Counted from the stretch's first letter, positions 1 to 10,473 are shown. The stretch is 64,000 nt of DNA from Cognatilysobacter bugurensis (GCF_014652095.1 NZ_BMYD01000003.1:248001-312000); one strand, 5' to 3'. Made by a program: numbers and translations. The notes: a model not told the origin generated them from the sequence alone.

Positions 1-849
<849 letters not shown>

Positions 850-1021
850 GCGCGGGATTTGTGATTGGGGATTGGGTTCGGCCGCGCGGTTGTCGCGGCC
901 GCCCGGCTCGCAGGCACCATTTCGACCTCGTCCGGTGACCCGGCCTTGCATGCACGTCGTCGCCGACGCGCCGCAAGCGCTGCACTGAACCCCGATTCCG
1001 AACTCGACCTTTCGTTCCGAA

Positions 1022-2347
1022 GTGCCTTACGCCGGTCCATCCCCTGCCGCCCGCGGCGACGTCACCGGCACGCTGCGGCTCATGGCCTACCTCGCCGTCG
1101 CGCTCGTGTTGGTCGTGCTCGACCACCGCGGCGGCTGGCTGCACCGTGCCCGCTCGGAGGCCACGGTGCTCGTGCAGCCGCTGTGGGCGCTGGCCGGTTG
1201 GCCCGCGCGCGTGACCGGCCAATTGGCCGAGGACGCCGGCACGCTGGCGCGCCTCACCGAAGAAAACCGCGAACTGCGCCGGCAGGCATTGTTCGACCGG
1301 GCGCGCATGGCGCGCATGCAGACTGTCGCGGCCGACAACGCGCGCCTGCGCGAGCTGCTCGACGCCGCGCAGCGCAACCGGCTCGACGCGCAACTCGCTC
1401 CGATCCTCGACGTCGATCTCGATCCCACGCGCCAGCGCCTCGTGCTCGATGCGGGCAGCCGCGACGGCGTGCGTGCAGGCCAGGCGGTTATCGACGCCGG
1501 CGGGCTCGTGGGGCAGGTCGTGCAGGTCACGCCGCTGCAGGCCACCGTGCTGCTCGTGACCGACCCCGACCACGCGGTGCCGGTCTCGGTCGCGCGCAAC
1601 GGCGTGCGCCTCGTCGCTTACGGCCGCGGCCGCAGCGACCGGCTCGCGCTCGAGAACGTGCCGCTGTCGAGTGACGTCAAGGTCGGCGACGTGCTCGTGA
1701 CGTCGGGCCTCGGTGGGCGTTTCCCGCCGGGCTTCGCGGTCGGCACCGTCACCGCGCTGCAGCCCGATCACAGCCGCGCCTTCCTGGTCGGCGACCTCAC
1801 GCCCGCGGCGGCGATCGATCGCGGCCGCGAAGTGCTGCTGCTGCGCGCCGCGCCGCGCCGCGTGGATCCGGTGGACGTCAACGCGGCGACCGGGGCCGCA
1901 GGCGAGGGTGGCTCCGCGGGCGAGAAGGCAGGCACGAGCGGGGCCGCCGCGCCTTCGGCGCCGGTCACGCCGCTGCGCCCGGACGCCGTCCCGCCGCGCG
2001 CGGGTGCCGCGAGCCCGACCGCAAGTCCAAGCTCAAGTCCAAGCGCGACGACTGTGCCTGCACCGGCCGGCGCACCCGCCGCCACGGCGCCACGCCAGGC
2101 AGCCCCGCAGGCAGCGACGACGCCGCGCCCCGTTGCGCCGCGGCGCGCGACGCCTACGACCATTGCCGCGCCGTCCGCCGCTGCGCCGCCTGCGGCCACG
2201 CGTTCGACCACCGCACCGCCCGCCACCGCGCTGCCCCCAGCTGCGCCGACTGCAAGTGCTGAGCCGACCGCTGCTGAGCCCGTAACCGCACCGCCCGCAA
2301 CCGCTGAGCCGCAGCCCGCCCCGCCCGACGACGGAGGCGACCGCTGA
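1022..2347 (+). CDS. mreC: MreC rod-shape determining protein with long Pro/Ala-rich tail
   Basis: Bitopic inner-membrane protein that links MreB and MreD to PBP2 and activates it. It starts at GTG and has an N-terminal membrane segment around residues 22-37, a coiled-coil stretch (about 65-115) and the paired beta-domains of MreC, including DAGSRDGVRAGQAV and GDVLVTSGLGGRFPPGFAVG. The protein is 441 residues; E. coli MreC is 367. The excess is a tail from about residue 280 made almost only of Ala, Pro, Thr and Ser, probably disordered and periplasmic. Its stop overlaps the mreD start by one base (TGATG), so the two are translationally coupled. Confidence 0.96.
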   Translation: MPYAGPSPAARGDVTGTLRLMAYLAVALVLVVLDHRGGWLHRARSEATVLVQPLWALAGWPARVTGQLAEDAGTLARLTEENRELRRQALFDRARMARMQTVAADNARLRELLDAAQRNRLDAQLAPILDVDLDPTRQRLVLDAGSRDGVRAGQAVIDAGGLVGQVVQVTPLQATVLLVTDPDHAVPVSVARNGVRLVAYGRGRSDRLALENVPLSSDVKVGDVLVTSGLGGRFPPGFAVGTVTALQPDHSRAFLVGDLTPAAAIDRGREVLLLRAAPRRVDPVDVNAATGAAGEGGSAGEKAGTSGAAAPSAPVTPLRPDAVPPRAGAASPTASPSSSPSATTVPAPAGAPAATAPRQAAPQAATTPRPVAPRRATPTTIAAPSAAAPPAATRSTTAPPATALPPAAPTASAEPTAAEPVTAPPATAEPQPAPPDDGGDR

Positions 2348-2829
2348 TGCGCGGCCATGCGCCTTGGGCCTTGCCGTTGAGCGTGTTCATCGCACTGCTG
2401 CTCGGCTTGGTGCCACTGCCCGAATCGATCGAGCCGCTGCGCCCGTACTGGCTTGCGCTCGTGCTCGCGTACTGGGTCATCGAAACGCCCGATCGCGTCG
2501 GGCTGGGCTTCGCGTTCTCCATCGGCCTCGTGGCCGACCTTGCGTTCGGCAGCCTGCTCGGCGAGCAGGCGCTGCGGCTGGTCGCGATGGCGTTCATCCT
2601 GCAGCGCTTCCGCGCGCGGCTGCGTTTCTTCCCGATGTCGCAGCAGGCGCTCGCGATCGGCGCACTCTTGCTCAACGACCGCATCGTCGCGGCCGGCCTG
2701 CACCTCGTGCTCGGCGCGCCGACGCTGAGCGCGGCGTTCTGGTTCGCGCCGCTCATGGGCCTGCTGCTGTGGCCGCCCGTGTTCGTGGGGCTCGATGCCC
2801 TGCGCGTCGGCGCGATGCGGAGGCGCTGA
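2347..2829 (+). CDS. mreD: MreD rod-shape determining membrane protein
   Basis: Small polytopic inner-membrane partner of MreC in the elongasome. The 160-residue product is the usual MreD length (E. coli 162) and is almost entirely hydrophobic, with about five membrane helices. The family-type stretch GLGFAFSIGLVADLAFGSLLGEQ is present around residues 56-78, here given as landmarks only. The ATG shares a base with the mreC stop, and the PBP2 gene begins three bases after the MreD stop, so this is a tightly packed operon. Confidence 0.93.
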   Translation: MRGHAPWALPLSVFIALLLGLVPLPESIEPLRPYWLALVLAYWVIETPDRVGLGFAFSIGLVADLAFGSLLGEQALRLVAMAFILQRFRARLRFFPMSQQALAIGALLLNDRIVAAGLHLVLGAPTLSAAFWFAPLMGLLLWPPVFVGLDALRVGAMRRR

Positions 2830-2832
2830 GCC

Positions 2833-4971
2833 GTGCGCTTTCTGAAGGTCCGGCCGCGTCGTCGCGTGCTCAAGAACGTCGCCGCCGAAGCCGTGCGTTT
2901 CCGCCAGCGGTCTGCGCTCGCGTTTGCGGGTGTCGTGATCGCGCTGCTCGGCCTGGCCGTCTGGTACTTCCAGCTGCAGGTGATCGAGCACGAGGAATAC
3001 GCCACGCGCTCGGAGGCGAATCGCATCAAGCTGCAGCCGGTCGTCCCCGGCCGCGGCCTGATCTACGACCGCAAGGGCCGCATCCTGGCCGACAACGTGC
3101 CCGCGTACCGGCTCGACGTGACCCCGAAAGACGCGGGCGACCCCGCGGTCTGGTTGCCCGCGCTGCGCGGCCTTGTCGAGCTCAGCGAGGACGACCTGGC
3201 CCGCTTCGATGAAGCGCGTCGCGCGTCGCGCGGCTTCAAGCCCATCACACTCAAGCTGCGCGTCACCGAGGAGGAGGCTGCGCGTTTCGCGGTCGACCGC
3301 TGGCGCTTTCCGGGTGTCGAGCTCGTGTCCTACCTCAACCGTCGTTACCTCTACGGTGAGCTGTTCGCGCACACGATCGGCTATGTCGCGCGCGTCGACG
3401 AAGCCGATGCCGAGAAGATGGGCGAGGCGAACGCGGCGTTCTCCCACATCGGCAAGACCGGGCTCGAGCGCTTCTACGAAGAGGCGCTGCGCGGCAAGAT
3501 CGGCTACGACAAGATCGAAACCAGCGTGGAAGGGCGCCAGCTCGGCCTCGTCGACCGCGTTCCGGCCGTGCCGGGCGCCGATCTGCGCCTGAGCCTGGAT
3601 CTGGACCTGCAGCGCGCGATGGTGATCGCGTTCGGTGACAAGGACGGTTCGGCCGTCGCGGTCGATCCGCGCACCGGCGCCGTGCTTGGCATGGTGAGCC
3701 TGCCGGGTTACGACGCGAACCTGTTCGTCAACGGCATCTCGCACGATGACTACCAGCGTCTGACCACCGACCCGTCGCGTCCGCTGTTCAACCGCAACGT
3801 GCTTGGCGGCGGCCCGCCGGGCTCGACGATCAAGCCGCTCGCCGCGCTCGCCGGCCTCGACAGCGGCGTGCGCACCCCCGACTACCGCGTGTTCTCGACC
3901 GGCGAGTTCCGCATCCCCGGCCAGCGGCGCGGCTACCGCGACTCGTCGGGCGGCGCGGGCTGGACCGACCTGCGCAAGTCGATCTCGCTGTCGATCAACT
4001 ACTACTACTACCAGCTCGCCTACCACATGGGCATTGCGCGGTTCGCGCAGTACATGCGGCGCTACGGCTTCGGCGAGCCGACCGGCATCGACCTCGCGGG
4101 CGAGAACGCGGGCATCGTGCCGTCGCCCGAGTGGAAGCGCGGCCGCACGCGCGAGCCGTGGTACCCGGGCGAGACGGTGATCGCCGGCATCGGCCAGGGC
4201 TACTGGATCGCGACCGCATTGCAGCTCGCCCGCGGCACCGCGGCGATCGCCGACCAGGGCCGGCTGCGCCGCCTGCACCTCGTCGACGCGCGCCGCGACG
4301 GCTACCGCGCGCCGTGGACGCCGCTGCCGCAGGATGCGCCGCGGCGCATCACCGACAACCTCGAGCACCTGCGCATCGTGCAGGAAGGCATGATGGCGAC
4401 GATCCACGGCCAGGGCACCGCGACCGCGATGGCCCGGGGCGCCACCTACCTGATGGCCGGCAAGACCGGCACGTCGCAGAAGATCAGCCGCAAGGGCAGC
4501 CAGAGCATGGATCCGCGCTCGCTGCCCTACCACCTGCGCCACCAGGCGTTGTTCGTGGGCTACGCGCCGGCCGACAACCCGACGATTGCGGTCGCGATTG
4601 TCGTCGAGCACGGCGGTTACGGCGGCAGCACCGCAGCGCCGATCGCACGCAAGATTTTCGACGCCTGGCTGACGGGCAAGATGCCCGAGCCCGATCCCGA
4701 GAGCACGCGGCAGCTGCCGCCGGGCACGCTCGACGGGATCCCGGGCTCGGTTGCGCCGCCGCCGCTCAAGCAGGTCGTGCCCGGCAGCCGAGACCTGCCG
4801 TCCACGACTCCAGGTGCGCGCGCCGCGCCCGCGCCGTCGGCAGGCGCCACGCCGGCGGCCGCAGATCCAAGCGCGCAGGCCATGACGAGCCGCGCCCCGG
4901 CCGGTCCGCCCGCTTCGCCCGCGCGCACCCAGGCCGCACCGGCCCCGCCGAGCAGCGAGCCGCGTCGATGA
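2833..4971 (+). CDS. mrdA: Penicillin-binding protein 2, elongation-specific DD-transpeptidase
   Basis: Class B transpeptidase that cross-links peptidoglycan during elongation together with RodA. It starts at GTG and has 712 residues with one N-terminal membrane segment (about 30-50), a pedestal/dimerisation domain and the transpeptidase domain. The active-site motifs fall where E. coli PBP2 has them: STIK with Ser331, SIN at 387-389 and KTG at 544-546. The last roughly 85 residues form a Pro/Ala-rich tail like that of MreC and are probably disordered. The stop overlaps the rodA ATG (ATGA), giving translational coupling to its SEDS partner. Confidence 0.97.
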   Translation: MRFLKVRPRRRVLKNVAAEAVRFRQRSALAFAGVVIALLGLAVWYFQLQVIEHEEYATRSEANRIKLQPVVPGRGLIYDRKGRILADNVPAYRLDVTPKDAGDPAVWLPALRGLVELSEDDLARFDEARRASRGFKPITLKLRVTEEEAARFAVDRWRFPGVELVSYLNRRYLYGELFAHTIGYVARVDEADAEKMGEANAAFSHIGKTGLERFYEEALRGKIGYDKIETSVEGRQLGLVDRVPAVPGADLRLSLDLDLQRAMVIAFGDKDGSAVAVDPRTGAVLGMVSLPGYDANLFVNGISHDDYQRLTTDPSRPLFNRNVLGGGPPGSTIKPLAALAGLDSGVRTPDYRVFSTGEFRIPGQRRGYRDSSGGAGWTDLRKSISLSINYYYYQLAYHMGIARFAQYMRRYGFGEPTGIDLAGENAGIVPSPEWKRGRTREPWYPGETVIAGIGQGYWIATALQLARGTAAIADQGRLRRLHLVDARRDGYRAPWTPLPQDAPRRITDNLEHLRIVQEGMMATIHGQGTATAMARGATYLMAGKTGTSQKISRKGSQSMDPRSLPYHLRHQALFVGYAPADNPTIAVAIVVEHGGYGGSTAAPIARKIFDAWLTGKMPEPDPESTRQLPPGTLDGIPGSVAPPPLKQVVPGSRDLPSTTPGARAAPAPSAGATPAAADPSAQAMTSRAPAGPPASPARTQAAPAPPSSEPRR

Positions 4972-6080
4972 GCGTCATCCTGCGCTGGCTGTTCGACCTC
5001 GTGCAGCGTTTCACCCGCACGCTCGATCTGCCGCTGCTTGCCGCGCTGCTCGCCCTGATGGCGATCGGCCTGCCCGTGCTCTACAGCGCGGCCGACAACT
5101 CGATGCGCATGATGCTCGCGCAGGGCGCACGCTTCGGCGTCGGCCTCGCCGCGATGTGGGCGCTCTCGCGCCTGCCGCCCACGCAGCTGCGCAACTGGAC
5201 CCCGGCGGTGTTCGCTGTCTCGCTGGTGCCGCTCGTCGCGGTGCTGTTCGTCGGCGACGGCAAGCACGGCAATCACTGGATCGACCTGGGCGTGTTCTAT
5301 TTCCAGCCGGCCGAGCTGCTCAAGCTGAGCCTGCCGATGATGGTGGCCTGGTACCTCAACCGCGAGCCGCTGCCGCCGCGCGTGAGCACGGTCGTGATCG
5401 CCGGGCTCATCATCGGTTTGCCGACGCTGCTCATCCTCAAGCAGCCCGACTTCGGCACCGGCATGCTCGTCGCCGCGAGCGGCGCGTTCGCGTTGTATCT
5501 CGCGGGGCTGCCGTGGTGGTGGTTCGGCGCGGCGGCTGGCGGCGTCGCCGCGATCGCGCCGGTCGCGTGGTTCTGGCTGCTGCGCCCGTACCAGAAGGAC
5601 CGCATCCTCACGTTCCTCGATCCGGAATCCGATCCGCTGGGCACGGGCTGGAACATCATCCAGAGCAAGATCGCGATCGGCGGCGGCGGTTTTTCCGGCA
5701 AGGGTTGGGGCGAGGGCACGCAGGCGCACCTGAATTACCTGCCCGAGCACACGACCGACTTCATCTTCGCCGTGCTGGCCGAGGAGTTCGGCTGGGTCGG
5801 CGTCGTCGTCGTGCTCGCGCTTTACCTGTTCGTGATCGGGCGTTGCCTGTGGATTGCGAGCGAAGCACGTGATGGCTACTCGCGTCTGCTCGCCGGCGCG
5901 CTCGGCCTGGCGTTCTGCGTCTACGTGATCGTCAACGGCGGCATGATCTCCGGCCTGCTGCCGGTGGTCGGCGTGCCGATGCCGCTGCTGAGCTACGGCG
6001 GCACGTCGGCCGTGTCGCTGCTGGCGGGCCTCGGCGTGGTCATGGCGGTGCGCGCGCATCGGCCGGTGCATGGGCGCTGA
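4968..6080 (+). CDS. rodA: RodA SEDS peptidoglycan glycosyltransferase
   Basis: SEDS-family glycan polymerase of the elongasome, partner of PBP2. The chosen ATG overlaps the PBP2 stop by four bases and gives 370 residues, the normal RodA size, with about ten membrane helices. Family landmarks include GKHGNHWIDLG, PDFGTGM, the HTTDFIFAVLAEEFGWVG loop and the C-terminal VVGVPMPLLSYGGTS. The frame stays open far upstream, but that extension is antisense-like Arg/Ala-rich noise and lacks SEDS features. It is the last gene of the elongasome operon; mltB follows, apparently from its own promoter. Confidence 0.96.
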   Translation: MSVILRWLFDLVQRFTRTLDLPLLAALLALMAIGLPVLYSAADNSMRMMLAQGARFGVGLAAMWALSRLPPTQLRNWTPAVFAVSLVPLVAVLFVGDGKHGNHWIDLGVFYFQPAELLKLSLPMMVAWYLNREPLPPRVSTVVIAGLIIGLPTLLILKQPDFGTGMLVAASGAFALYLAGLPWWWFGAAAGGVAAIAPVAWFWLLRPYQKDRILTFLDPESDPLGTGWNIIQSKIAIGGGGFSGKGWGEGTQAHLNYLPEHTTDFIFAVLAEEFGWVGVVVVLALYLFVIGRCLWIASEARDGYSRLLAGALGLAFCVYVIVNGGMISGLLPVVGVPMPLLSYGGTSAVSLLAGLGVVMAVRAHRPVHGR

Positions 6081-6175
6081 GCGCGCCGGAGCGCCGCTCC
6101 GCACCGCGCGTGATGCGCTCGGCCGTGCCCGCTCGAGCCTGACTCGAGCGTTCATTTCTGCGTTTACGGTCGGGT

Positions 6176-6203
6176 TTGGAGGCTTTGGGGTGCGTGCTAC
6201 CCT
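6176..6203 (+). promoter_or_regulatory. Candidate sigma-70 promoter for mltB
   Basis: TTGGAG (6176-6181), a 16-base spacer and TACCCT (6198-6203) lie just upstream of the MltB lipoprotein start at 6211. If used, transcription would begin at or next to that ATG, giving an almost leaderless message. This is read from sequence only. Confidence 0.4.
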
Positions 6204-6210
6204 CGCGCCG

Positions 6211-7401
6211 ATGAGCCGAAGCCCCCACGCCCGACGCATCATGACCTGCACCGTCGCACTCGCCCTCGCGGGCTGCGCCACGCAGGCGCCGCCCCCGGTG
6301 ATGCACCCCACGCAGCCCGCCGCACCGCAGCCGGTGTCCACCGCGCCGCGCCTGCCGCAGCCGACTGTCCCGTTCGCAAAGCCGCCGGGCACGAGCCCGC
6401 TGCCCGACCCGTATCCGGCGATGTCGCCCGAACAGGCGCGTGCGCAGTTCGTGCGCGACACGGCCGCGAAGTACGGCATCGAGCCGGCGCGCATCGAATC
6501 GGTGCTCGCGAAGGCGACCAAGCGCGAGAGCATCCTCACCGCGATGTCTCGCCCGGCCGAAGCCAAGCCGTGGCGCGACTACCGCCCGTTGCTGGTGACC
6601 GACGCCCGCATCGCAGGCGGCCGCAAGTTCCTCGAGCAGCACCGCGCCAAGCTCGCGAAGGTCGAGGCCGCCACCGGCGTGCCGGCCGAGATCATCGTTG
6701 CCATCATCGGCGTCGAGACCAGCTACGGCGCGAACACCGGCAAGCACTCGATCGTCGATGCGCTCTACACGCTCGGCTTCTATTACCCGCGCAGCGGCGA
6801 CCCGACGAAGGCCGAGCGAGAGGCGCGCCGCGAGGCCTTCTTCCGCAACGAACTCGCCATGCTGTTCGCGCTCGGCAAGCAAGAGGGTGTCGACGTGAGT
6901 TCGCTCACCGGCAGCTATGCCGGTGCGATGGGCTACGGCCAGTTCATGCCCTCGAGCTACCTCGAGTTCGCAGTCGACGGCGACGGCGACGGCAAGCGCA
7001 ACCTGTTCACCAACCTCGACGACGTGTTCGCCTCGATCGCGAACTACTTCATCGTCAAGGGCGGCTGGCAGCGCGGCGGCCCGATCGCGGCGCGCGCGCA
7101 GGTTGCGCCCGATGCGCTGCCGTTCGAGCCGGAGGGTTTCGAGCCGGTCTACACGCTCGGCGACCTGGCCGAGGCCGGGTATCGCGCATCGGCGCCGCTG
7201 CCGCCGCAGACGCCTGCCACGGTCGTCTACCTGGACGGCGCGGACGGGCGCGAAGCCTGGCTCGGGTTCCGCAACTTCTACGCGATCACCCGCTACAACA
7301 TCTCCAAGCACTACGCGATGGCCGTGCGTGACCTGGCCGACGCAATCGCTGGACGCACGCCGGCGGCCAACGCCGCGGCTCAAGGATCGACCGCACCATG
7401 A
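6211..7401 (+). CDS. mltB: Lytic murein transglycosylase B, outer-membrane lipoprotein
   Basis: Cleaves the MurNAc-GlcNAc bond with 1,6-anhydro ring formation. The chosen ATG gives MSRSPHARRIMTCTVALALAGC, read in two parts: a charged start and a lipobox ALAGC, so the mature protein is lipid-anchored. An upstream ATG at 6070 would overlap rodA and bury the signal, so it was rejected; an ATG at 6241 is a second possibility. The SLT_2 domain is clear: the catalytic glutamate lies in GVETSYG, followed by the GYGQFMPSSY segment and a C-terminal region ending FRNFYAITRYNISKHYA. The 396-residue length fits. The stop overlaps rlpA by four bases, so the two cell-wall lipoproteins are co-translated. 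Confidence 0.94.
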   Translation: MSRSPHARRIMTCTVALALAGCATQAPPPVMHPTQPAAPQPVSTAPRLPQPTVPFAKPPGTSPLPDPYPAMSPEQARAQFVRDTAAKYGIEPARIESVLAKATKRESILTAMSRPAEAKPWRDYRPLLVTDARIAGGRKFLEQHRAKLAKVEAATGVPAEIIVAIIGVETSYGANTGKHSIVDALYTLGFYYPRSGDPTKAEREARREAFFRNELAMLFALGKQEGVDVSSLTGSYAGAMGYGQFMPSSYLEFAVDGDGDGKRNLFTNLDDVFASIANYFIVKGGWQRGGPIAARAQVAPDALPFEPEGFEPVYTLGDLAEAGYRASAPLPPQTPATVVYLDGADGREAWLGFRNFYAITRYNISKHYAMAVRDLADAIAGRTPAANAAAQGSTAP

Positions 7402-8813
7402 AGCCACTGCTGATCGTGACGGCGGCGCTCGGGCTCGCCGCCTGCGCAAGCGCGCCCAAAACCGCCGACAAGGCTCCGCTGCCCCCCCTCGTGCCGCCGC
7501 CCGCCGCTGCGCCGGTGATCGCAAAGGTCCCGGCCACTGCCAAGGTGCGCAAGGCCTCGCCGTATGCCCCCGCGCAGGAAGACCCGAGCACGCGTGGCGA
7601 TTACGTCGCCGGCGGCCTGTACAAGCCCGGCGTGGCCGACAGCACCCCGGACTACCTGCCCGACGTCGACGCGATCCCCGAGCCGGAGATCACCGACATC
7701 CCGCGTTCGAACGTGGGCAACCGTTCGAGCTATACCGTGCTCGGCAAGACCTACCACGTGCTCGACACGAGCCGCGGCTACGTCGAACAGGGTTTGGCCT
7801 CCTATTACGGCCAGAAGTTCCACGGCCGCCGCACCTCGAACCTCGAGGTGTACGACATGTACGCGTTCACCGCCGCGCACAAGACGCTGCCGCTGCCGAG
7901 CTTCGCGCGCGTGACGAACCTCGACACCGGCAAGTCCGTCGTCGTGCGCGTCAATGACCGCGGCCCGTTCCACGACGGCCGCGTCATCGATCTCAGCTAC
8001 GCCGCCGCGGTCAAGCTCGGCATCACGCAGGCCGGCACCGGCCGCGTCGAAGTGCGCGCGGTGCATCCGGACGATCCGGGCACGCTGATCGCAGGCGCGT
8101 CGGGCAAGGGCGGCAAGAAGGCGATGGGCGCGGTCAACACCTCGCCGAGCGTCGTGCGCAGCGCGCTCGACCGCCTCGTCGCCGTGATCCCGGGCCGCAA
8201 GCCGGCGGCGCCGACGCCTGCCGCGAGCGCGAGCGCCCCGGACGTGGCACCGCCGACAGGCACCGGCGGTGCGTTGCCGACGGCGATGTCGGGCGCCGGT
8301 GTCGCCGTCAATGCCGCTGCTGCTGCATCGAGCGTGACGGTGCCGGCCGCCGGCGCCGCCGCGGCGGCCCCGCACACGCCGGCCGCGGGCGACGTCCGTT
8401 TCGACATGCGCCAGGACGGTCGCGCGATGAACGCGGACGAGTTCGATGCCTGGATGAAGAGCCGCCAGATCCGCGTCGCGACCGGCAAGCCGGTAACACC
8501 GGGCCCGTCGCCGGAGACGAGCGCAGCGCCGATCGTCGCGGCGGCCGCGGCGTCCGGCGCCGCGCCAGTCGCCGCTGCGGGTGGCGGGCTCACGCTCCAG
8601 GTCGCAAGCTTCGGCGCGCGCTCGAACGCCGACCGCGCGCTCCAGATGTTGCAGGGTGCGGGCATCGGCGGCGCGCGCCTGCAGGATGGCGTCGTCAACG
8701 GGCAGAACGTGTGGCGCCTGCGCATAGGCCCGGTCGCAGCGGCCGGCGAAGCGGAACTCGCCTCCCGCCTCGCAGGTCTGGGATTTGGCACGCCGCGGCG
8801 CGTGAACGACTGA
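7398..8813 (+). CDS. rlpA: RlpA septal-ring lytic transglycosylase, lipoprotein with SPOR domain
   Basis: Outer-membrane lipoprotein that in Pseudomonas cleaves denuded glycan at the division site. Residues 1-16 are a lipoprotein signal with lipobox LAAC. A double-psi beta-barrel domain follows (about 130-215), with the family motifs GLASYYGQKFHGRRT and VRVNDRGPFHDGRVIDLS. A long Ala/Pro-rich linker comes next, then a C-terminal SPOR domain (about 395-471, LTLQVASFGARSNADRAL) that binds denuded septal peptidoglycan. The 471 residues are long for the family because of the linker. It is coupled to mltB by an ATGA overlap. Confidence 0.95.
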   Translation: MKPLLIVTAALGLAACASAPKTADKAPLPPLVPPPAAAPVIAKVPATAKVRKASPYAPAQEDPSTRGDYVAGGLYKPGVADSTPDYLPDVDAIPEPEITDIPRSNVGNRSSYTVLGKTYHVLDTSRGYVEQGLASYYGQKFHGRRTSNLEVYDMYAFTAAHKTLPLPSFARVTNLDTGKSVVVRVNDRGPFHDGRVIDLSYAAAVKLGITQAGTGRVEVRAVHPDDPGTLIAGASGKGGKKAMGAVNTSPSVVRSALDRLVAVIPGRKPAAPTPAASASAPDVAPPTGTGGALPTAMSGAGVAVNAAAAASSVTVPAAGAAAAAPHTPAAGDVRFDMRQDGRAMNADEFDAWMKSRQIRVATGKPVTPGPSPETSAAPIVAAAAASGAAPVAAAGGGLTLQVASFGARSNADRALQMLQGAGIGGARLQDGVVNGQNVWRLRIGPVAAAGEAELASRLAGLGFGTPRRVND

Positions 8814-8856
8814 TTGGAATCGATCGCCGGCGCAGACCGGCACGGAGACGCATCAC

Positions 8857-10092
8857 ATGAAAGCCCGTTCCATCCCCGCCGCGACGACGCTCGTCGTCTG
8901 GGCCGCCTCTGCGGCATTGACCGCCACGTTCGGCCTCGCCTTCGCACAGGCCCCCGCCACGCCGACGCCGGCCACCGCCGCGCCGCGCGCGCTCAGCGAC
9001 GCGCTGCCTGTTCCGCCGGCACCGAAGGTCGTCGGCAAGGCCTGGATCCTCATGGACGCCGCGAGCGGCAACGTGCTGGCGGGCGAGAACATCGACATGC
9101 CGGTCGAACCGGCAAGCATCACCAAGGTCATGACGAGCTACGTCATCGCGGCCGAGATGGCCGGCGGCAAGGTCAAGCCGACCGACCCGGTGATGATGAG
9201 CGAGAACGCCTGGCGCGAGGGCGGCGCCGGCACCGACGGCAGCTACTCGGGCTTCGAGGTCAACAAGACCGCGCCGCTCGAACAGATGGAAAAGGGCATG
9301 GTGATCCAGTCCGGCAACGACGCGGCGATCGCGCTCGCCGAACACGTCGCCGGCAGCACCGATGCGTTCGCTTCGCTGATGAACCAGTACGGCAAGCGCA
9401 TCGGCATGAAGAACACCAACTTCGTGAACCCGCACGGCCTGCCGGCCGAGGGCCACATGACGACGGTGCGCGATCTCGCCGTGCTTGGCCGCGCCCTGAT
9501 CCGCGATTTCCCGCAGGCGTACTCGTACAACAAGATCAAGGAATTCACGGTCGGCCCGATCACGCAGGCGAACCGCAACCTATTGTTGTGGCGCGACGCG
9601 TCGGTCGACGGCATCAAGACCGGCCACACCTCGAGCGCGGGTTACGGGCTCATGGCCTCGGCCAAGCGCGGCGACCAGCGGCTGATCTCGGTCGTGGTCG
9701 GCTCCACCGGTGAAAAGCAGCGTGCCGACGACAGCCAGGCCTTGCTCAACTGGGGCTTCCGGTTCTTTGAAACCCATCGCCTGTTCGACGCCGGCAAGGC
9801 CGTCGCGACGCAGAAGGTCTGGAAGGGCGGTGCCGACCAAGTTCAGCTTGGCCTGACCGCGCCGATGCTCATCACCGTTCCGCGCGGCCGTTACGACCGG
9901 CTGAAGTCGACGATGGACGTGCCGGGCCAGCTGATCGCGCCGATCAAGAAGGGCCAGCAGATCGGCACGGTGAAGGTCATGCTCGACGGCAAGCCCGTCG
10001 CGCAGCGCCCGCTGGTGGCGCTCGCGGCCGTCGAGGAGGCCGGCTTCTTCAAGAAGCTCTGGCACGAGCTGCTGATGTGGTGGGAGTCGTAA
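8857..10092 (+). CDS. dacA: D-alanyl-D-alanine carboxypeptidase (PBP5/6 family)
   Basis: Periplasmic DD-carboxypeptidase that removes the terminal D-Ala of stem peptides. There is a signal peptide ending near residue 30 (FGLAFAQA), then the peptidase S11 domain: SxxK motif SITK with Ser87 and Lys90, SGN at 152-154 and KTGHT near residue 250. The PBP5 C-terminal beta-domain follows, ending in an amphipathic helix (FFKKLWHELLMWW) that would anchor it to the outer face of the inner membrane. The 411-residue length is normal. It sits 43 bases after rlpA. Whether it matches PBP5 or PBP6 best cannot be decided by eye. Confidence 0.95.
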   Translation: MKARSIPAATTLVVWAASAALTATFGLAFAQAPATPTPATAAPRALSDALPVPPAPKVVGKAWILMDAASGNVLAGENIDMPVEPASITKVMTSYVIAAEMAGGKVKPTDPVMMSENAWREGGAGTDGSYSGFEVNKTAPLEQMEKGMVIQSGNDAAIALAEHVAGSTDAFASLMNQYGKRIGMKNTNFVNPHGLPAEGHMTTVRDLAVLGRALIRDFPQAYSYNKIKEFTVGPITQANRNLLLWRDASVDGIKTGHTSSAGYGLMASAKRGDQRLISVVVGSTGEKQRADDSQALLNWGFRFFETHRLFDAGKAVATQKVWKGGADQVQLGLTAPMLITVPRGRYDRLKSTMDVPGQLIAPIKKGQQIGTVKVMLDGKPVAQRPLVALAAVEEAGFFKKLWHELLMWWES

Positions 10093-10191
10093 TCACCCGC
10101 GTTCCCGGCGTGCCGGGCGCGTGACGTCTGGCACGTTCAGCACGTGATGTGGGCGCCGTATTGTCCGGCCTTCCTCGAACGAGCTACCCCG

Positions 10192-10443
10192 ATGATCCGT
10201 GCCCTTACCGCAAGCTTGCTGCTGCTTCCCGCCCTTGCGTTTGCCTCGGACCCGCCCGCGCCTGCACCGAGCGAGGCGCCCCAAGCCGTTGCGGTGGATA
10301 AGGACGCTGAAAAGCTGATCTGCCGAAGCGAGAAAAAAATCGGGAGCAACCGGCCGGAGCGGGTCTGCCGCACGAAGGCAGAATTGGAGCGCGCGCGTTC
10401 GCACTCCGACAGCCAGATGCGTCATCCGCAGAACGGCGGCTGA
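10192..10443 (+). CDS. Small secreted protein of unknown function
   Basis: The ATG at 10192 gives 83 residues beginning with a good signal peptide (MIRALTASLLLLPALAFA), cleaved after AFA. The mature part is about 65 residues, rich in Pro and charged residues, with two cysteines in LICRSEKKIGSNRPERVCR that could form a disulphide. An in-frame GTG at 10144 would bury the signal. It resembles small Xanthomonadaceae periplasmic proteins with a paired-cysteine core, but I cannot assign a function. It lies between dacA and ybeD with its own short intergenic regions. Confidence 0.7.
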   Translation: MIRALTASLLLLPALAFASDPPAPAPSEAPQAVAVDKDAEKLICRSEKKIGSNRPERVCRTKAELERARSHSDSQMRHPQNGG

Positions 10444-10473
10444 CTCTGTCGGGTACTGGGCGCGTTCCCGCCT

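Noticed and set aside
1768-4611. A 947-codon open frame on the minus strand opposite mreC, mreD and mrdA
   Set aside because: High-GC antisense frames stay open by chance here; the translation is His/Arg/Val-rich with no domain, while the plus strand holds well-known genes.
4131-4967. Upstream extension of rodA
   Set aside because: It would overlap the PBP2 transpeptidase coding region in another frame and has no SEDS-like sequence; the ATG at 4968 gives the normal RodA length.
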